The notes below the pieces were generated by a model. It saw nothing but the letters and a program-made list of their open reading frames with translations. It searched no databases and was not told the origin of the DNA. A stretch of 64,000 nucleotides of DNA from Streptomyces kaniharaensis. Lineage in GTDB: Bacteria > Actinomycetota > Actinomycetes > Streptomycetales > Streptomycetaceae. This document shows, piece by piece, positions 33,843-43,168 of this stretch (positions are counted from its first letter, which is position 1; each line of letters begins with the position of its first letter). The position numbers and the translations under genes were made by a program. The stretch covers positions 2,676,001-2,740,000 of the forward strand of contig NZ_WBOF01000001.1 in the NCBI RefSeq assembly GCF_009569385.1, given 5' to 3'.

Positions 33843-34838
33843 ATGCAGGACGTACTGGGCCTATTGGGGCTCGATGCCACCGTCGCCGCCGTCTACCGGG
33901 CGATGCTCACCGACCCCGGCCTCGGGGTCGCCGAACTGAGTACCGAGCTCGGCGTACCGGAGAGCCACGTCCACGGCGCACTGGACCAGTTGGCCGACAG
34001 CGCCCTGCTCCGGCCGTCCCGGGACACCCCGGGCACGTTCCGGGTGGTCAGCCCGGAACTGGCCCTGGAGGCCGCGCTGCACCGTCAGGAGCAGGAACTG
34101 CTCCGCCGTCAGCAGGAGCTGGTCTCCCAGCGGGCCGCCGCCGCCCGCGCGGTCGCCGAGTACGCCGAGCACCGCCCGTTCCCCGGCTCCGAAGGCAGTC
34201 TGCGCCTGAGCGGACTGGACGCCATCCAGGCCCAGCTGGAGGTACTGGCCCGGGAGCTGAGCACCGAGTGCCTGAGCGTGATGCCGGGCGGCGCGCAGTC
34301 GCGGGCCAGCCTGGACGCCTCCCGCCCGCTGGACGAGGACGCCCTGAACCGGGGCGTCAGCCTGCTCACCCTCTACCAGAGCAGCGTCCGCAACGACCAG
34401 GCCACCTTCGGCTACGCACGCTGGATGACCGGGCTCGGCGGACAGGTCCGCACCGCGCCGGTGCTGCCGCCCCGGCTGCTGGTCTTCGACCGGAAGGTCG
34501 CCGTCGTCCCGATCGACCCGGCGAACACCCGCCTCGGCGCCCTGTGCACCCGCGAGCCGGCCATCGTCGCCAACCTCGTCGCACTGTTCGAGCAGGCCTG
34601 GAACACCGCCGTCCCGCTCGGCGCCGACACCGCCGCCGACCCCGAGTCCGGGCTGGGCCCGGTCGAGAAGGAGCTGTTGAAGCTGCTCGCGGCCGGCCTC
34701 ACCGACGAGACCGCGGCCAGGCGCCTCGGCGTCTCGCTGCGGACCGTCCGTCGCCAGATGGCCGCCCTGATGGAGCGCCTGGACGCCAGCAGCCGCTTCG
34801 AGGCCGGCCTGAAGGCCGCCCGGCTCGGCTGGCTCTGA
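33843..34838 (+). CDS. TrmB/LuxR-type transcriptional regulator
   Basis: 331 residues from ATG 33843. An N-terminal TrmB-like winged helix (LGLDATVAAVYRAMLTDPGL, VAELSTELGVPESHVHGALD; residues 7-60), a coiled helical stretch (QEQELLRRQQELVSQRAAAA), a central phospholipase-D-like/sensor domain (120-260: SLLTLYQSSVRNDQATFGYA, RLLVFDRKVAVVPIDP) and a C-terminal LuxR HTH (EKELLKLLAAGLTDETAARR, LGVSLRTVRRQMAALMERL). No response-regulator receiver domain. Divergent from the GIGWD peptide and a candidate receptor-regulator for it. Confidence 0.88.
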   Translation: MQDVLGLLGLDATVAAVYRAMLTDPGLGVAELSTELGVPESHVHGALDQLADSALLRPSRDTPGTFRVVSPELALEAALHRQEQELLRRQQELVSQRAAAARAVAEYAEHRPFPGSEGSLRLSGLDAIQAQLEVLARELSTECLSVMPGGAQSRASLDASRPLDEDALNRGVSLLTLYQSSVRNDQATFGYARWMTGLGGQVRTAPVLPPRLLVFDRKVAVVPIDPANTRLGALCTREPAIVANLVALFEQAWNTAVPLGADTAADPESGLGPVEKELLKLLAAGLTDETAARRLGVSLRTVRRQMAALMERLDASSRFEAGLKAARLGWL

Positions 34839-34882
34839 CCACGGCGGAATGCCGCCCCACCCCGATGGGGTTGGATACGGGC

Positions 34883-36697
34883 ATGGCATCTCGTGCACGT
34901 GTACGCGCCCCCGAGCTGGTCGGCGCAGGCGGCTGGCTCAACACCGGCGGCAAGGCCCTCACCCTCGCCGACTTCCGGGGCAAGATCACCGTCCTGGACT
35001 TCTGGACCTTCTGCTGCATCAACTGTCTGCATGTCCTCGACGAGCTGCGGGAGCTGGAGGAGAAGCACCGCGACACCGTGGTGATCGTCGGCGTGCACTC
35101 GCCCAAGTTCGTGCACGAGGCCGACCACCAGGCCGTCGTGGACGCCGTCGCCCGGTACGAGGTGCACCACCCGGTGCTGGACGATCCGGCGCTGGCGACG
35201 TGGAAGCAGTACGCGGTGCGTGCCTGGCCGACGCTGGTGGTGATCGACCCCGAGGGGTACGTGGTCGCCCAGCACGCGGGCGAGGGGCACGCACACGCGA
35301 TCGCCCGGCTGGTGGAGGAGCTGGAGGCGGAGCACGCGGCCAAGGGCACGCTGCGCCGCGGCGACGGCCCTTACGTGGCCCCGGAGCCGGCCGCCGGGGA
35401 CCTCAGGTTCCCCGGCAAGGCGGTCCGCCTCGCGAACGGTCACTTCCTGGTCGCCGACTCCGGTCACCACTCGCTGGTCGAGCTCGCCGAGGACGGCGAG
35501 ACGGTGGTCCGCCGGATCGGTGACGGGCAGCGCGGCCTGGTGGACGGTACGAGCCCGCGGTTCAGCGAGCCGCAGGGCCTCGCGCTGCTCCCGGAGGGCC
35601 ACGACTACGACGTGATCGTCGCCGACACCGTCAACCACGCGCTGCGCGGCGTGCGGCTGGCCGACGGCAGCGTCACCACCCTGGCCGGCACCGGCCGGCA
35701 GTGGTGGCAGGGCTCCGCGACCGAGGGTCCGGCCCGCGAGGTGGACCTCTCCTCGCCGTGGGACGTCGCCTGGTTCGACGGCAGGGTGTGGATCGCGATG
35801 GCCGGCGTGCACCAGCTGTGGGCGTACGACCCGGCGGCCGGCACGGTCGGCGTCGCGGCCGGCACCACCAACGAGGGCCTGGTGGACGGCCCGGCCGACG
35901 AGGCGTGGTTCGCCCAGCCGTCCGGCCTCGCGGTCTCCGCGGACGGCGCGAGGCTCTGGGTCGCCGACTCCGAGACCTCGGCGCTGCGTTCGGTTTCACG
36001 TGAAACGAAGACGGTCCACACGGCCGTCGGCACCGGCCTGTTCGACTTCGGCCACCGCGACGGCGCGGCCGACCAGGCACTGCTCCAGCACCCGCTGGGC
36101 GTCACCGTCCTGCCGGACGGCTCGGTGGCCGTCAGCGACACCTACAACCACGCGCTGCGCCGCTTCGACCCGGCGACCGGCGAGGTCACCACGCTGGCCA
36201 CCGATCTGCGCGAGCCCTCGGGGGCCGTCCTGGTGGACGGCGACATCGTGGTGGTCGAGTCGGCCCGGCACCGGCTGACCAGGCTGCGGCTGCCCGAGGA
36301 GGCCGTGCGGGTCGAGTCGGTCGCGCACCGCACCCAGCGGGCGGCCACCGAGGTCGCGCCGGGCACGTTCCGACTGGACGTGGTGTTCGAGGCGCCGAGC
36401 GGCCAGAAGCTGGACGAGCGGTACGGCCCGTCCACCCGGCTGCTGGTCAGTGCTACCCCGCCCGAGCTGCTGGTCTCGGGTGTGGGCGCGGACACCGACC
36501 TCTCGCGCGAACTGGTGCTCTCCGACGAGATCACCGAGGGCGTGCTGCACGTCTCGGCGATGGCCGCGTCGTGCGACGACGACCCGGAGATCGAGTACCC
36601 GGCCTGCCACGTGCACCAGCAGGACTGGGGTGTGCCGGTGAAGCTGGTCGCCGACGGCGCCCGCCGGCTGCCGCTGGTGCTCGCCGGCATGGAGTAG
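34883..36697 (+). CDS. Thioredoxin-like/NHL-repeat protein
   Basis: 604 residues from ATG 34883. A thioredoxin-fold domain (residues 1-165) has the redox motif WTFCCINC near residue 40, with cis-Pro in RAWPTLVV. A six-blade NHL propeller follows (about 170-500: FPGKAVRLANGHFLVADSGH, FSEPQGLALLPEG, YDVIVADTVNHALRGVRL), then a small C-terminal beta domain. Cytosolic (no signal peptide). It probably acts as a disulfide or redox-linked protein. A perfect ParB site lies inside this gene, encoding VSRETK. Confidence 0.92.
   Translation: MASRARVRAPELVGAGGWLNTGGKALTLADFRGKITVLDFWTFCCINCLHVLDELRELEEKHRDTVVIVGVHSPKFVHEADHQAVVDAVARYEVHHPVLDDPALATWKQYAVRAWPTLVVIDPEGYVVAQHAGEGHAHAIARLVEELEAEHAAKGTLRRGDGPYVAPEPAAGDLRFPGKAVRLANGHFLVADSGHHSLVELAEDGETVVRRIGDGQRGLVDGTSPRFSEPQGLALLPEGHDYDVIVADTVNHALRGVRLADGSVTTLAGTGRQWWQGSATEGPAREVDLSSPWDVAWFDGRVWIAMAGVHQLWAYDPAAGTVGVAAGTTNEGLVDGPADEAWFAQPSGLAVSADGARLWVADSETSALRSVSRETKTVHTAVGTGLFDFGHRDGAADQALLQHPLGVTVLPDGSVAVSDTYNHALRRFDPATGEVTTLATDLREPSGAVLVDGDIVVVESARHRLTRLRLPEEAVRVESVAHRTQRAATEVAPGTFRLDVVFEAPSGQKLDERYGPSTRLLVSATPPELLVSGVGADTDLSRELVLSDEITEGVLHVSAMAASCDDDPEIEYPACHVHQQDWGVPVKLVADGARRLPLVLAGME
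35993..36006. promoter_or_regulatory. parS: parS, ParB-binding centromere-like site
   Basis: The 14-base palindrome GTTTCACGTGAAAC is exactly the Streptomyces chromosomal parS consensus, bound by ParB to organise the oriC-proximal segrosome. It is inside the thioredoxin-NHL gene. Most Streptomyces parS sites lie within a few hundred kb of oriC, so the window is probably in that area. Confidence 0.93.
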
Positions 36698-36713
36698 TAA
36701 ACGCAGGAACACG

Positions 36714-36755
36714 CGGAAGGGGCCTGGCGGAGCACAGCTCCACCGGGCCCTTCCG
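36714..36755. terminator. Bidirectional terminator, thioredoxin-NHL / M18 aminopeptidase
   Basis: CGGAAGGG (36714-36721) pairs with CCCTTCCG (36748-36755), extended inward by GCC/GGGC and TGG/CCA with a bulge. It lies between two convergent genes. Confidence 0.8.
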
Positions 36756-36763
36756 TACCGTCC

Positions 36764-38074
36764 TCAGCCCTCCAGGAAGGCCTTGATCGCGCCGGCCAGC
36801 AGGTACGGGTCGTCCGCGCCGCACAGCTCGCGCGCCGAGTGCATGGACAGCGCCGCGATGCCGCAGTCCACCGTCGTGATGCCGAGGCGCGCCGCGGTGA
36901 TCGGGCCGATCGTCGTCCCGCAGGGCATCGCGTTGTTGGAGACGAAGCTCTGCCACGGCACGCCGGCCTTCTCGCAGGCCGCCGCGAACACCGCCCGGCC
37001 GACGCCGTCGGTCGCGTAGCGGTTGTTGACGTTCACCTTGAGGATCGGCCCGCCGTTGGGCATCGGGTGGTGGCCCGGCTCGTGCCGCTCGGTGTAGTTC
37101 GGGTGGACGGCGTGGCCCATGTCCGAGGAGAGGCAGACGGTGCCGGCCAGCGCGCGGGCGCGGTCCTCCAGGGTGCCGCCGCGCGCGTGGACGGTGCGGT
37201 CCAGCACGTTGCCGAGCAGCGGGCCCTGCGCGCCGGTGTCCGATTCGCTGCCGGTCTCCTCGTGGTCGAAGGCCGCCATCACCGGGATGTACGGCAGGTC
37301 CGCCGCGCCCTCCGCCGAGGCGACGGCGGCCAGCGCGGCGGTGGCCGCGTGCACGGACAGCAGGTTGTCCAGCCGCGGGCCGGCCAGCAGCTCGCGGTCC
37401 CGGCCCAGGTAGGAGGCGGGCTGGACGTCGTGCGTCATGAGGTCCCAGCCGACCACGTCGGCCGGCTCCAGCCCGGCCCGCCGGGCGACGTACTCGATCA
37501 GCGCCCCTTCGTCGACCGGGCCGAGGCCCCAGATCGGGGTGAGGTGGCGCTGCTTGTCGAGCTTCATGCCGTCATTGACCTGGCGGTCCAGGTGGATCGC
37601 CAGCTGCGGCACGCGCAGCAGCGGCTCGTCGAGCTGCACCAGCCGCCAGCTGCCGTCCTTCAGGGCCAGCCGCCCGGAGAGGCCGAGGTCCCGGTCGAGC
37701 CAGGTGTTCAGCGGCACCCCGCCGTAGATCTCCACGGCGACCTGCCGCCACCCCGCCGACCCGGTGTCCGGCACCGGCTTGACCCGCAGGTTCGGCGAGT
37801 CGGTGTGCGTCCCGACCACGCGGAACGGCGTCTCCGGGCCGGCCCCTTCGGGCAGGTACCACGCGATCAGCGCGCCGCCCCGGATGACGTAGCGCCCGCC
37901 GGCCGCCGCATCCCACGCGTCCGTCTCGGCGACCTGACGGAACCCCGCCTTCTCCAGCCGCTCGGCGGCACTCGCGACCGCGTGGTACGGGGACGGCGAG
38001 GTACCGAGGAACGCGATCAGATCGTCGGTGTGTGTCCGGTCGAAGAACGCCTGTCGGGCGGCGGCGGGCGACAT
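36764..38074 (-). CDS. M18-family aminopeptidase (aspartyl aminopeptidase type)
   Basis: 436 residues from ATG 38074. The co-catalytic two-metal peptidase signatures are: RVVGTHTDSPNLRVKPVP (first His and Asp), RLDNLLSVHAA (bridging Asp), AAFDHEETGSESDTGAQG (catalytic and metal Glu), LSSDMGHAVHPNYTERHEP and CGIAALSMHSARELCGADDP (last His). Cytosolic, clears N-terminal acidic residues from peptides. Single-gene unit between two terminators; length normal for M18. Confidence 0.95.
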   Translation of the reverse strand: MSPAAARQAFFDRTHTDDLIAFLGTSPSPYHAVASAAERLEKAGFRQVAETDAWDAAAGGRYVIRGGALIAWYLPEGAGPETPFRVVGTHTDSPNLRVKPVPDTGSAGWRQVAVEIYGGVPLNTWLDRDLGLSGRLALKDGSWRLVQLDEPLLRVPQLAIHLDRQVNDGMKLDKQRHLTPIWGLGPVDEGALIEYVARRAGLEPADVVGWDLMTHDVQPASYLGRDRELLAGPRLDNLLSVHAATAALAAVASAEGAADLPYIPVMAAFDHEETGSESDTGAQGPLLGNVLDRTVHARGGTLEDRARALAGTVCLSSDMGHAVHPNYTERHEPGHHPMPNGGPILKVNVNNRYATDGVGRAVFAAACEKAGVPWQSFVSNNAMPCGTTIGPITAARLGITTVDCGIAALSMHSARELCGADDPYLLAGAIKAFLEG

Positions 38075-38426
38075 ACTGCTCCTGAGTCGATGGAGGGCCG
38101 AAGCCGGATGGGGGTCGGCTTCGCACCTTGAGCATATGCCCGTACACGGACAGGGAAGTCGTAACCTCCCAACGGATGCGAAACGCGCACACAACCGTGA
38201 AGTGGCGCCCCTCCGACCACCGTTCACCCAGAGATCCGCCCTGGTCGCGGACGGTCATCCCGGCGGCCTTCCCCTCGTCGCGGTGAAGTCCTCGGGCAGA
38301 GCGCCCTGTTGACCACGGCCCCGCCGACCGCGACGAAAACGGGACGATCTGACGTCACGTCAGCATGCGGAAGCGAAGGCCGAATTGATCGCCGAAGAAC
38401 GGTTCGCAGACGGCGCAGCCGAACAA

Positions 38427-38464
38427 CGCCGAAGGGCCCGGCTGTGGAGCCGGGCCCTTCGGCG
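38427..38464 (-). terminator. Terminator of the acyl-CoA dehydrogenase gene
   Basis: A perfect 17-base-pair stem, CGCCGAAGGGCCCGGCT (38427-38443) with AGCCGGGCCCTTCGGCG (38448-38464), loop GTGG, 37 bases downstream of the stop codon. Confidence 0.9.
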
Positions 38465-38500
38465 TGAGGGTGAGGTCAGGCGGTCGGTGGGTGCGGGGTC

Positions 38501-40330
38501 TTAGAAGACCTCCTCCGCCAGCTCCATGATCTCGTTGTCGATGCCCTCGGCGATCAGGCGCTGCGGGGCGACGGTCGGCAGGATGTTCTTGGCGAAGAAG
38601 CGGGCCGCCGCGACCTTGCCCTGGTAGAACGGGATGTCCTTCTCCGAGGCGCCGGCCTCCAGCTTGGCCAGGGCCACCGCGGCCTGGCGCAGCAGCAGCC
38701 AGCCGACGACGACGTCGCCCGAGACCATCAGCAGGCGGGTGGTGTTCAGGCCCACCTTGTACATGTTCTTGACGTCCTGCTCGACCGAGGACAGGTCGGC
38801 CAGCAGCTTGCCGACGATGGCCTCCAGGTCGCCGGCGGCCTTGGCGAGCAGCTCGCGCTCGGCGGCCAGGGCGTCGCCGCCCTCGGCCGAGCCGAGGAAC
38901 TTCTGGATCTGCTCGGACAGCGCGGTCAGCGCCTGGCCGCCGTCCTTGACGATCTTGCGGAAGAAGAAGTCCTGGCCCTGGATCGCGGTGGTGCCCTCGT
39001 AGAGGGTGTCGATCTTGGCGTCCCGGATGTACTGCTCGATCGGGTACTCCTGCAGGTAGCCGGAGCCACCGAAGGTCTGCAGGGACTGGGCGAGCTGCTC
39101 GTAGGACTTCTCGGAGCCGTAGCCCTTGACGATCGGCAGGAGCAGGTCGTTCAGGCGCTCGGCGGCCTCGTCGCGCTCGCCGCGCAGCTTGGCGGCCAGC
39201 ATGTCGTCCTGGGTGGAGGCGGTGAACAGGACCAGCGCGCGCATGCCCTCGGCGTAGGCCTTCTGGGTCAGCAGCGAGCGGCGCACGTCCGGGTGGTGCG
39301 TGATGGTGACGCGCGGGGCGGTCTTGTCCAGGAACTGCGAGATGTCGGCGCCCTGCACGCGCTCCTTGGCGTACTCCAGGGCGTTCAGGTAGCCGGTGGA
39401 GAGCGTGGCGATGGCCTTCGTGCCGACCATCATGCGGGCGAACTCGATGATCTTGAACATCTGGCGGATGCCGTCGACGGTCTCGCCGAGCAGCCAGCCC
39501 TTGGCCGGGTGCTTGGCGCCGAAGGTCATCTCGCAGGTGTTGGAGGCCTTGAGGCCCATCTTGTGCTCGACGTTGGTGGCGTAGGCGCCGTTGCGCTCGC
39601 CGAGCTCGCCGGTCTCCCAGTCGAAGTCGAACTTCGGGACGATGTAGAGGCCCAGGCCCTTGGTGCCCGGCTTGCCGCCCTCGGGACGGGCCAGCACCAG
39701 GTGGATGATGTTCTCGGACATGTCGTGCTCGCCCGAGGTGATGAAGCGCTTCACACCCTCGATGTGCCAGGAGCCGTCCTCCTGCTTGATCGCCTTGGTG
39801 CGGCCGGCGCCCACGTCGGAGCCGGCGTCCGGCTCGGTGAGGACCATGGTGGCGCCCCAGAGGCGCTCGGTCATCCGCTGGGCGACCTTCTTCTGCTCCT
39901 CGGTGCCCTCGTCGAAGACGACGCCGGCGAAGGCCGGGCCGGAGGAGTACATCCAGATGGCGGGGTTGGAGCCCAGGATCTGCTCGGCGTAGGCCCAGAT
40001 CAGGGAGGACGGGGTGACCTGGCCGCCGATCTCCTCCGGGATGCCCAGACGCCACCACTCGGCGTCCATGTAGGTCTGGTAGCTCTTCTTGAAGGTCGCC
40101 GGGACCGGCGCGGTGTTGGTCTCCGGGTCGAACACCGGCGGGTTGCGGTCGGTGTCGGCGAAGGACGCGGCGAGGTCGTTCTCGGCGAGGCGCGAGATCT
40201 CGCTCAGGATGTTCTTCGCGGTCTCGACGTCCATGTCCGCGAACGGTCCGGTGCCGTAGACCTGCTCGCGGCCGAACACCTCGAAGAGGTTGAACTCCAC
40301 GTCCCGCAGGTTGGACTTGTAGTGACCCAT
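38501..40330 (-). CDS. Acyl-CoA dehydrogenase (FadE type, long form)
   Basis: 609 residues from ATG 40330. FAD-dependent alpha,beta-desaturation of acyl-CoA. It has the family segments [20 protein letters not shown] (FAD binding) and the catalytic base region ...[15 protein letters not shown] with the Glu, plus [15 protein letters not shown] 200-residue C-terminal extension (from about 420) with a helical domain ([18 protein letters not shown]) is typical of the larger actinobacterial FadE proteins. Single-gene unit. Confidence 0.95.
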   Translation of the reverse strand: MGHYKSNLRDVEFNLFEVFGREQVYGTGPFADMDVETAKNILSEISRLAENDLAASFADTDRNPPVFDPETNTAPVPATFKKSYQTYMDAEWWRLGIPEEIGGQVTPSSLIWAYAEQILGSNPAIWMYSSGPAFAGVVFDEGTEEQKKVAQRMTERLWGATMVLTEPDAGSDVGAGRTKAIKQEDGSWHIEGVKRFITSGEHDMSENIIHLVLARPEGGKPGTKGLGLYIVPKFDFDWETGELGERNGAYATNVEHKMGLKASNTCEMTFGAKHPAKGWLLGETVDGIRQMFKIIEFARMMVGTKAIATLSTGYLNALEYAKERVQGADISQFLDKTAPRVTITHHPDVRRSLLTQKAYAEGMRALVLFTASTQDDMLAAKLRGERDEAAERLNDLLLPIVKGYGSEKSYEQLAQSLQTFGGSGYLQEYPIEQYIRDAKIDTLYEGTTAIQGQDFFFRKIVKDGGQALTALSEQIQKFLGSAEGGDALAAERELLAKAAGDLEAIVGKLLADLSSVEQDVKNMYKVGLNTTRLLMVSGDVVVGWLLLRQAAVALAKLEAGASEKDIPFYQGKVAAARFFAKNILPTVAPQRLIAEGIDNEIMELAEEVF

Positions 40331-40544
40331 GGCCGTTTTCTCCGGTTCGTCGCTTCCGGGAGACCGCCGCGTTCCGGCGTCCCGTACCCACCAGTAGGCA
40401 TCATGATGCTACCCGGCGGTAACTTGGGCAAGCCCCCGGCCGTGAATCCGCTATGAACGTGGTCACGTCCCACAAGCCGGGACGACCACTCCTTGTCAGG
40501 ATCGACGCCAGCGCGCGCGGCTGCGCTCCCGCTAGCCTGTCCGT

Positions 40545-41048
40545 GTGTACGGATATGACCAGAACGCATACCCGGGCGACCCCTACCAGCAGCAGGCGGG
40601 TCCGCAGCCGGGCATGAACGGCATGCCCGGCCCCGACGCCTACGGCGCGCAGTCGCAGGCGTCCCAGCAGTCGCTCTACCCCGAGCCCTCCCCGCCGTCC
40701 CTGGCGGACGCCGTCCGGGCGTTCACGACCGGGTCGATGGCGGTCGAGGACTTCCAGGCGATCTTCATCACTTCCAAGGTGCACTGCCCGCGCGGCGACC
40801 GCCCCGGCTTCCTCGCGCTGCACAACACCCCCACCCCGGTGATCCCGATGTTCAGCTCGCTGAAGGAGCTGCGCCGCTACGCCGGGAAGGACTCGAAGCA
40901 CTTCACCGTCACCGGCGCCGAGGTCCTGGACCTGCTGCCGACCGGCTACGGCTTCGCGCTGGACATGGAGGGCGAGCACCGGATGGTGTTCGACGCCAAG
41001 GCCGTCGAGCAGATGGTCGACTTCACCATGCGCCGCATGTATGGCTGA
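40545..41048 (+). CDS. SseB-domain protein
   Basis: 167 residues from GTG 40545. The first 55 residues are Gly/Pro/Gln-rich and disordered (MYGYDQNAYPGDPYQQQAGP). The SseB fold follows, with SLADAVRAFTTGSMAVEDFQ, GFLALHNTPTPVIPMFSSLK, KELRRYAG and VLDLLPTGYGFALDME. SseB-domain proteins are widespread in Streptomyces; no enzymatic function is known. Divergent from the acyl-CoA dehydrogenase gene. Confidence 0.88.
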   Translation: MYGYDQNAYPGDPYQQQAGPQPGMNGMPGPDAYGAQSQASQQSLYPEPSPPSLADAVRAFTTGSMAVEDFQAIFITSKVHCPRGDRPGFLALHNTPTPVIPMFSSLKELRRYAGKDSKHFTVTGAEVLDLLPTGYGFALDMEGEHRMVFDAKAVEQMVDFTMRRMYG

Positions 41049-41163
41049 CGACCGCTTCGCGGCCGCCGAGTGCCATTGCTTCGCAGACGGCTGACGACGG
41101 CTGACCCACGCTGCACCTGACACGTCCCAAGAAGAGGAGCCCCGCGCTCCCCCATGACCGCAT

Positions 41164-41202
41164 AGTTCAATTTTCAACTTGCCGCTTGTTGAGAATTGAA
41201 CT
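41164..41202. promoter_or_regulatory. Near-perfect inverted repeat operator upstream of pirin
   Basis: AGTTCAATTTTCAAC (41164-41178) and GTTGAGAATTGAACT (41188-41202) pair with one mismatch over 15 bases, spacer 9. Half-sites TTCAA/TTGAA at both ends look like sites for a MarR-family repressor. It lies 44 bases before the pirin start. Its AT content stands out in this GC-rich sequence. Confidence 0.8.
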
Positions 41203-41246
41203 ACCCTCGTGCATGTAGGCCAGAGAAGCACCTGAAGGAGGCCGAC

Positions 41247-42209
41247 ATGCCCGCCGTGACCGTCGAAAACCCGCTGACCCTGCCGCGCATCGCCACCCCG
41301 GACGCCGTAGCGTCGACCGCCCGCCCGGTCCTCACTGTGGCCACCGCCCCCGAGGGCTACGAGGGCGAGGGCTTCCCGGTCCGCCGCGCCTTCGCCAAGA
41401 TCAACACCAAGTACCTCGACCCGTTCATCATGATGGACCAGATGGGCGAGGTGGACTATGCGGCTGGGGAGCCGAAGGGAACCCCTTGGCATCCGCACCG
41501 CGGCTTCGAGACCGTCACCTACATCATCGACGGAACGTTCGTCCACCAGGACTCGCACGGCGGCGGCGGCACCATCACCGACGGCGACACCCAGTGGATG
41601 ACCGCCGGCTCGGGCCTGCTGCACATCGAGACCCCGCCGGAGTCGCTGGTCATGTCCGGCGGCCTCTTCCACGGCCTCCAGCTCTGGGTCAACCTGCCCG
41701 CCGCGGACAAGATGATCGCCCCGAAGTACCAGGACATCCGCGGCGGCAGCGTCAAGCTCCTCGGCTCCGAGGACGGCGGCGCGCTGCTCCGGGTGATCGC
41801 CGGCGAGATCGGCGGCCACCAGGGGCCGGGCGCCACCCACACCCCGATCACCATGATCCACGCGTCGATCAGCCCCGGCGCCCAGGTCACCCTGCCCTGG
41901 CGCCCGGACTTCAACGCCCTCACCTACGGCCTGGCCGGCAGCGGCTCGGCCGGCGCCGAACGCCGCCCGTTCCACATGGGCCAGGCCGTCGTCTTCGGCG
42001 ACGGCGACTCCCTCACCATCCGCGCCGACGAGAAGCAGCCGGACTCCCGCAGCGCCAACTTCGAGGTCGTCCTCCTCGGCGGCCTGCCGATCCGCGAACC
42101 CGTCGCCTGGTACGGCCCGTTCGTGATGAACAGCCACCGCGAGCTCCAGCAGGCCATGGAGGACTTCCAGGCCGGCCGCCTCGGCACCATCCCCACCGAC
42201 GCCCGGTAG
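41247..42209 (+). CDS. Pirin family protein
   Basis: 320 residues from ATG 41247, with GAAGGAG upstream. The cupin metal site is visible: FIMMDQMGEVDY, the HPHRGFETVTY (H, H) and DSHGGGGTI (H) segments, and GLLHIETPPE (H, E). The rest of the fold has HGLQLWVNLP. Pirins are Fe(II) cupin proteins, some with quercetin dioxygenase activity. Probably induced through the inverted repeat just upstream. Confidence 0.94.
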   Translation: MPAVTVENPLTLPRIATPDAVASTARPVLTVATAPEGYEGEGFPVRRAFAKINTKYLDPFIMMDQMGEVDYAAGEPKGTPWHPHRGFETVTYIIDGTFVHQDSHGGGGTITDGDTQWMTAGSGLLHIETPPESLVMSGGLFHGLQLWVNLPAADKMIAPKYQDIRGGSVKLLGSEDGGALLRVIAGEIGGHQGPGATHTPITMIHASISPGAQVTLPWRPDFNALTYGLAGSGSAGAERRPFHMGQAVVFGDGDSLTIRADEKQPDSRSANFEVVLLGGLPIREPVAWYGPFVMNSHRELQQAMEDFQAGRLGTIPTDAR

Positions 42210-42226
42210 CCCCCGGTAGTCCGCCA

Positions 42227-42272
42227 CGACGCCTCCGCCGTCTACAGAAGTGCGTAGACGGCGGGGGCGTCG
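42227..42272 (+). terminator. Terminator of the pirin gene
   Basis: CGACGCCTCCGCCGTCTAC (42227-42245) pairs with GTAGACGGCGGGGGCGTCG (42254-42272) over 19 positions with one mismatch, loop of 8 bases. 17 bases after the stop codon. Confidence 0.88.
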
Positions 42273-42730
42273 TCGCGCGCCTCCGAACTTTCGCTTCGCT
42301 CGATCTCGCACCGCCATCACCTTGAAGCGTCGACGTCGGTAATGCGCCGTTCCGCGTCGGACCTTTCCATGCTCTGTGAGGCACCCGGAGTGGCTGTTCT
42401 GCCAGTCCGCGCGCTCACCGCCGGTCTTCGCACGGGGCGTCGAGCAGCGAGCTTGATCGGTTTGGCATGGATTCGGATCGTCTGCGACCAATACGATCTA
42501 TGATCAATTTCGATCCGGTTCCGACTGTCCCCGACCAGGCGTCTAATTGCCGCTCGATGCAGGCTTGTTGACATTGCATGGCGCAACATCTCGCTTTACT
42601 TGATCTTGATGTGTCGCCATTCTCGCCGTGAGCGAACATGCATGCTATTCGGCGGGCTTGCCCGCACATGTTTGCCCTTGAGGGCTCCCTGCCGATGCGC
42701 GGGAGCCAAGGTGAGAACCAGGGAGGGATC
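42273..42730. other. Non-coding, less GC-rich interval
   Basis: About 460 bases in which T and A are visibly more frequent than in the flanks (for example CCAATACGATCTATGATCAA near 42490 and TCTAATTGCC near 42543). No frame looks like a Streptomyces gene. It probably contains the promoter of the gene at 42731 and marks the left edge of an inserted segment. Confidence 0.5.
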
Positions 42731-43069
42731 ATGCGAAGGATGGCAACCGCTGTGGCCACAGCGATGTTGGGCCTCGCGACAGTCGGCATCGGAAGCGGAA
42801 CAGCCCAAGCGGAGGTCTGGGGCGGCTACAAGACCCAAGACGGTGGAGTGGGCCTTCGGAGCTGCGCGTCGCAGAGCTGCACGCTGAAGGGCCGCGGCTA
42901 CGCGGACCAGAAGGCAAACATGTTGTGCTGGGGCTTCGGGCAGACCATCAACGGCAACCCCAGGTGGAACCACCTGGACCACTACCTGGCCGACGGCAGC
43001 TACTTCGGTGACGCATACAGCGCCCAGTACTACCTCTGGTGGGACGGCACGGTCCCCGACTGCCGCTAG
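42731..43069 (+). CDS. Small secreted protein, SH3-like
   Basis: 112 residues from ATG 42731 (GGGAGGG upstream). A signal peptide MRRMATAVATAMLGLATVGI ends GTAQA. The mature 80-odd residues (GGYKTQDGGVGLRSCASQSC, CWGFGQTINGNPRWNHLD) look like a bacterial SH3 (SH3b) domain with two disulfide-forming cysteine pairs. Probably a wall-binding or environment-exposed peptide. It lies in a region of lower GC and has no clear operon partner. Confidence 0.75.
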   Translation: MRRMATAVATAMLGLATVGIGSGTAQAEVWGGYKTQDGGVGLRSCASQSCTLKGRGYADQKANMLCWGFGQTINGNPRWNHLDHYLADGSYFGDAYSAQYYLWWDGTVPDCR

Positions 43070-43168
43070 TCGCGAGAGAGTTGTCGTGGCCCTGCCTCTC
43101 CGGCGGGGCCACGACGGTGCGAAGCTGGGCGTCGACAGGCGACGTCGGACATGAAGGTGGCGTGTTGA

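Noticed and set aside
42317..42589. 90-codon minus-strand frame upstream of the SH3-like gene
   Set aside because: No ribosome site, no recognisable composition or domain; the region is otherwise gene-free.
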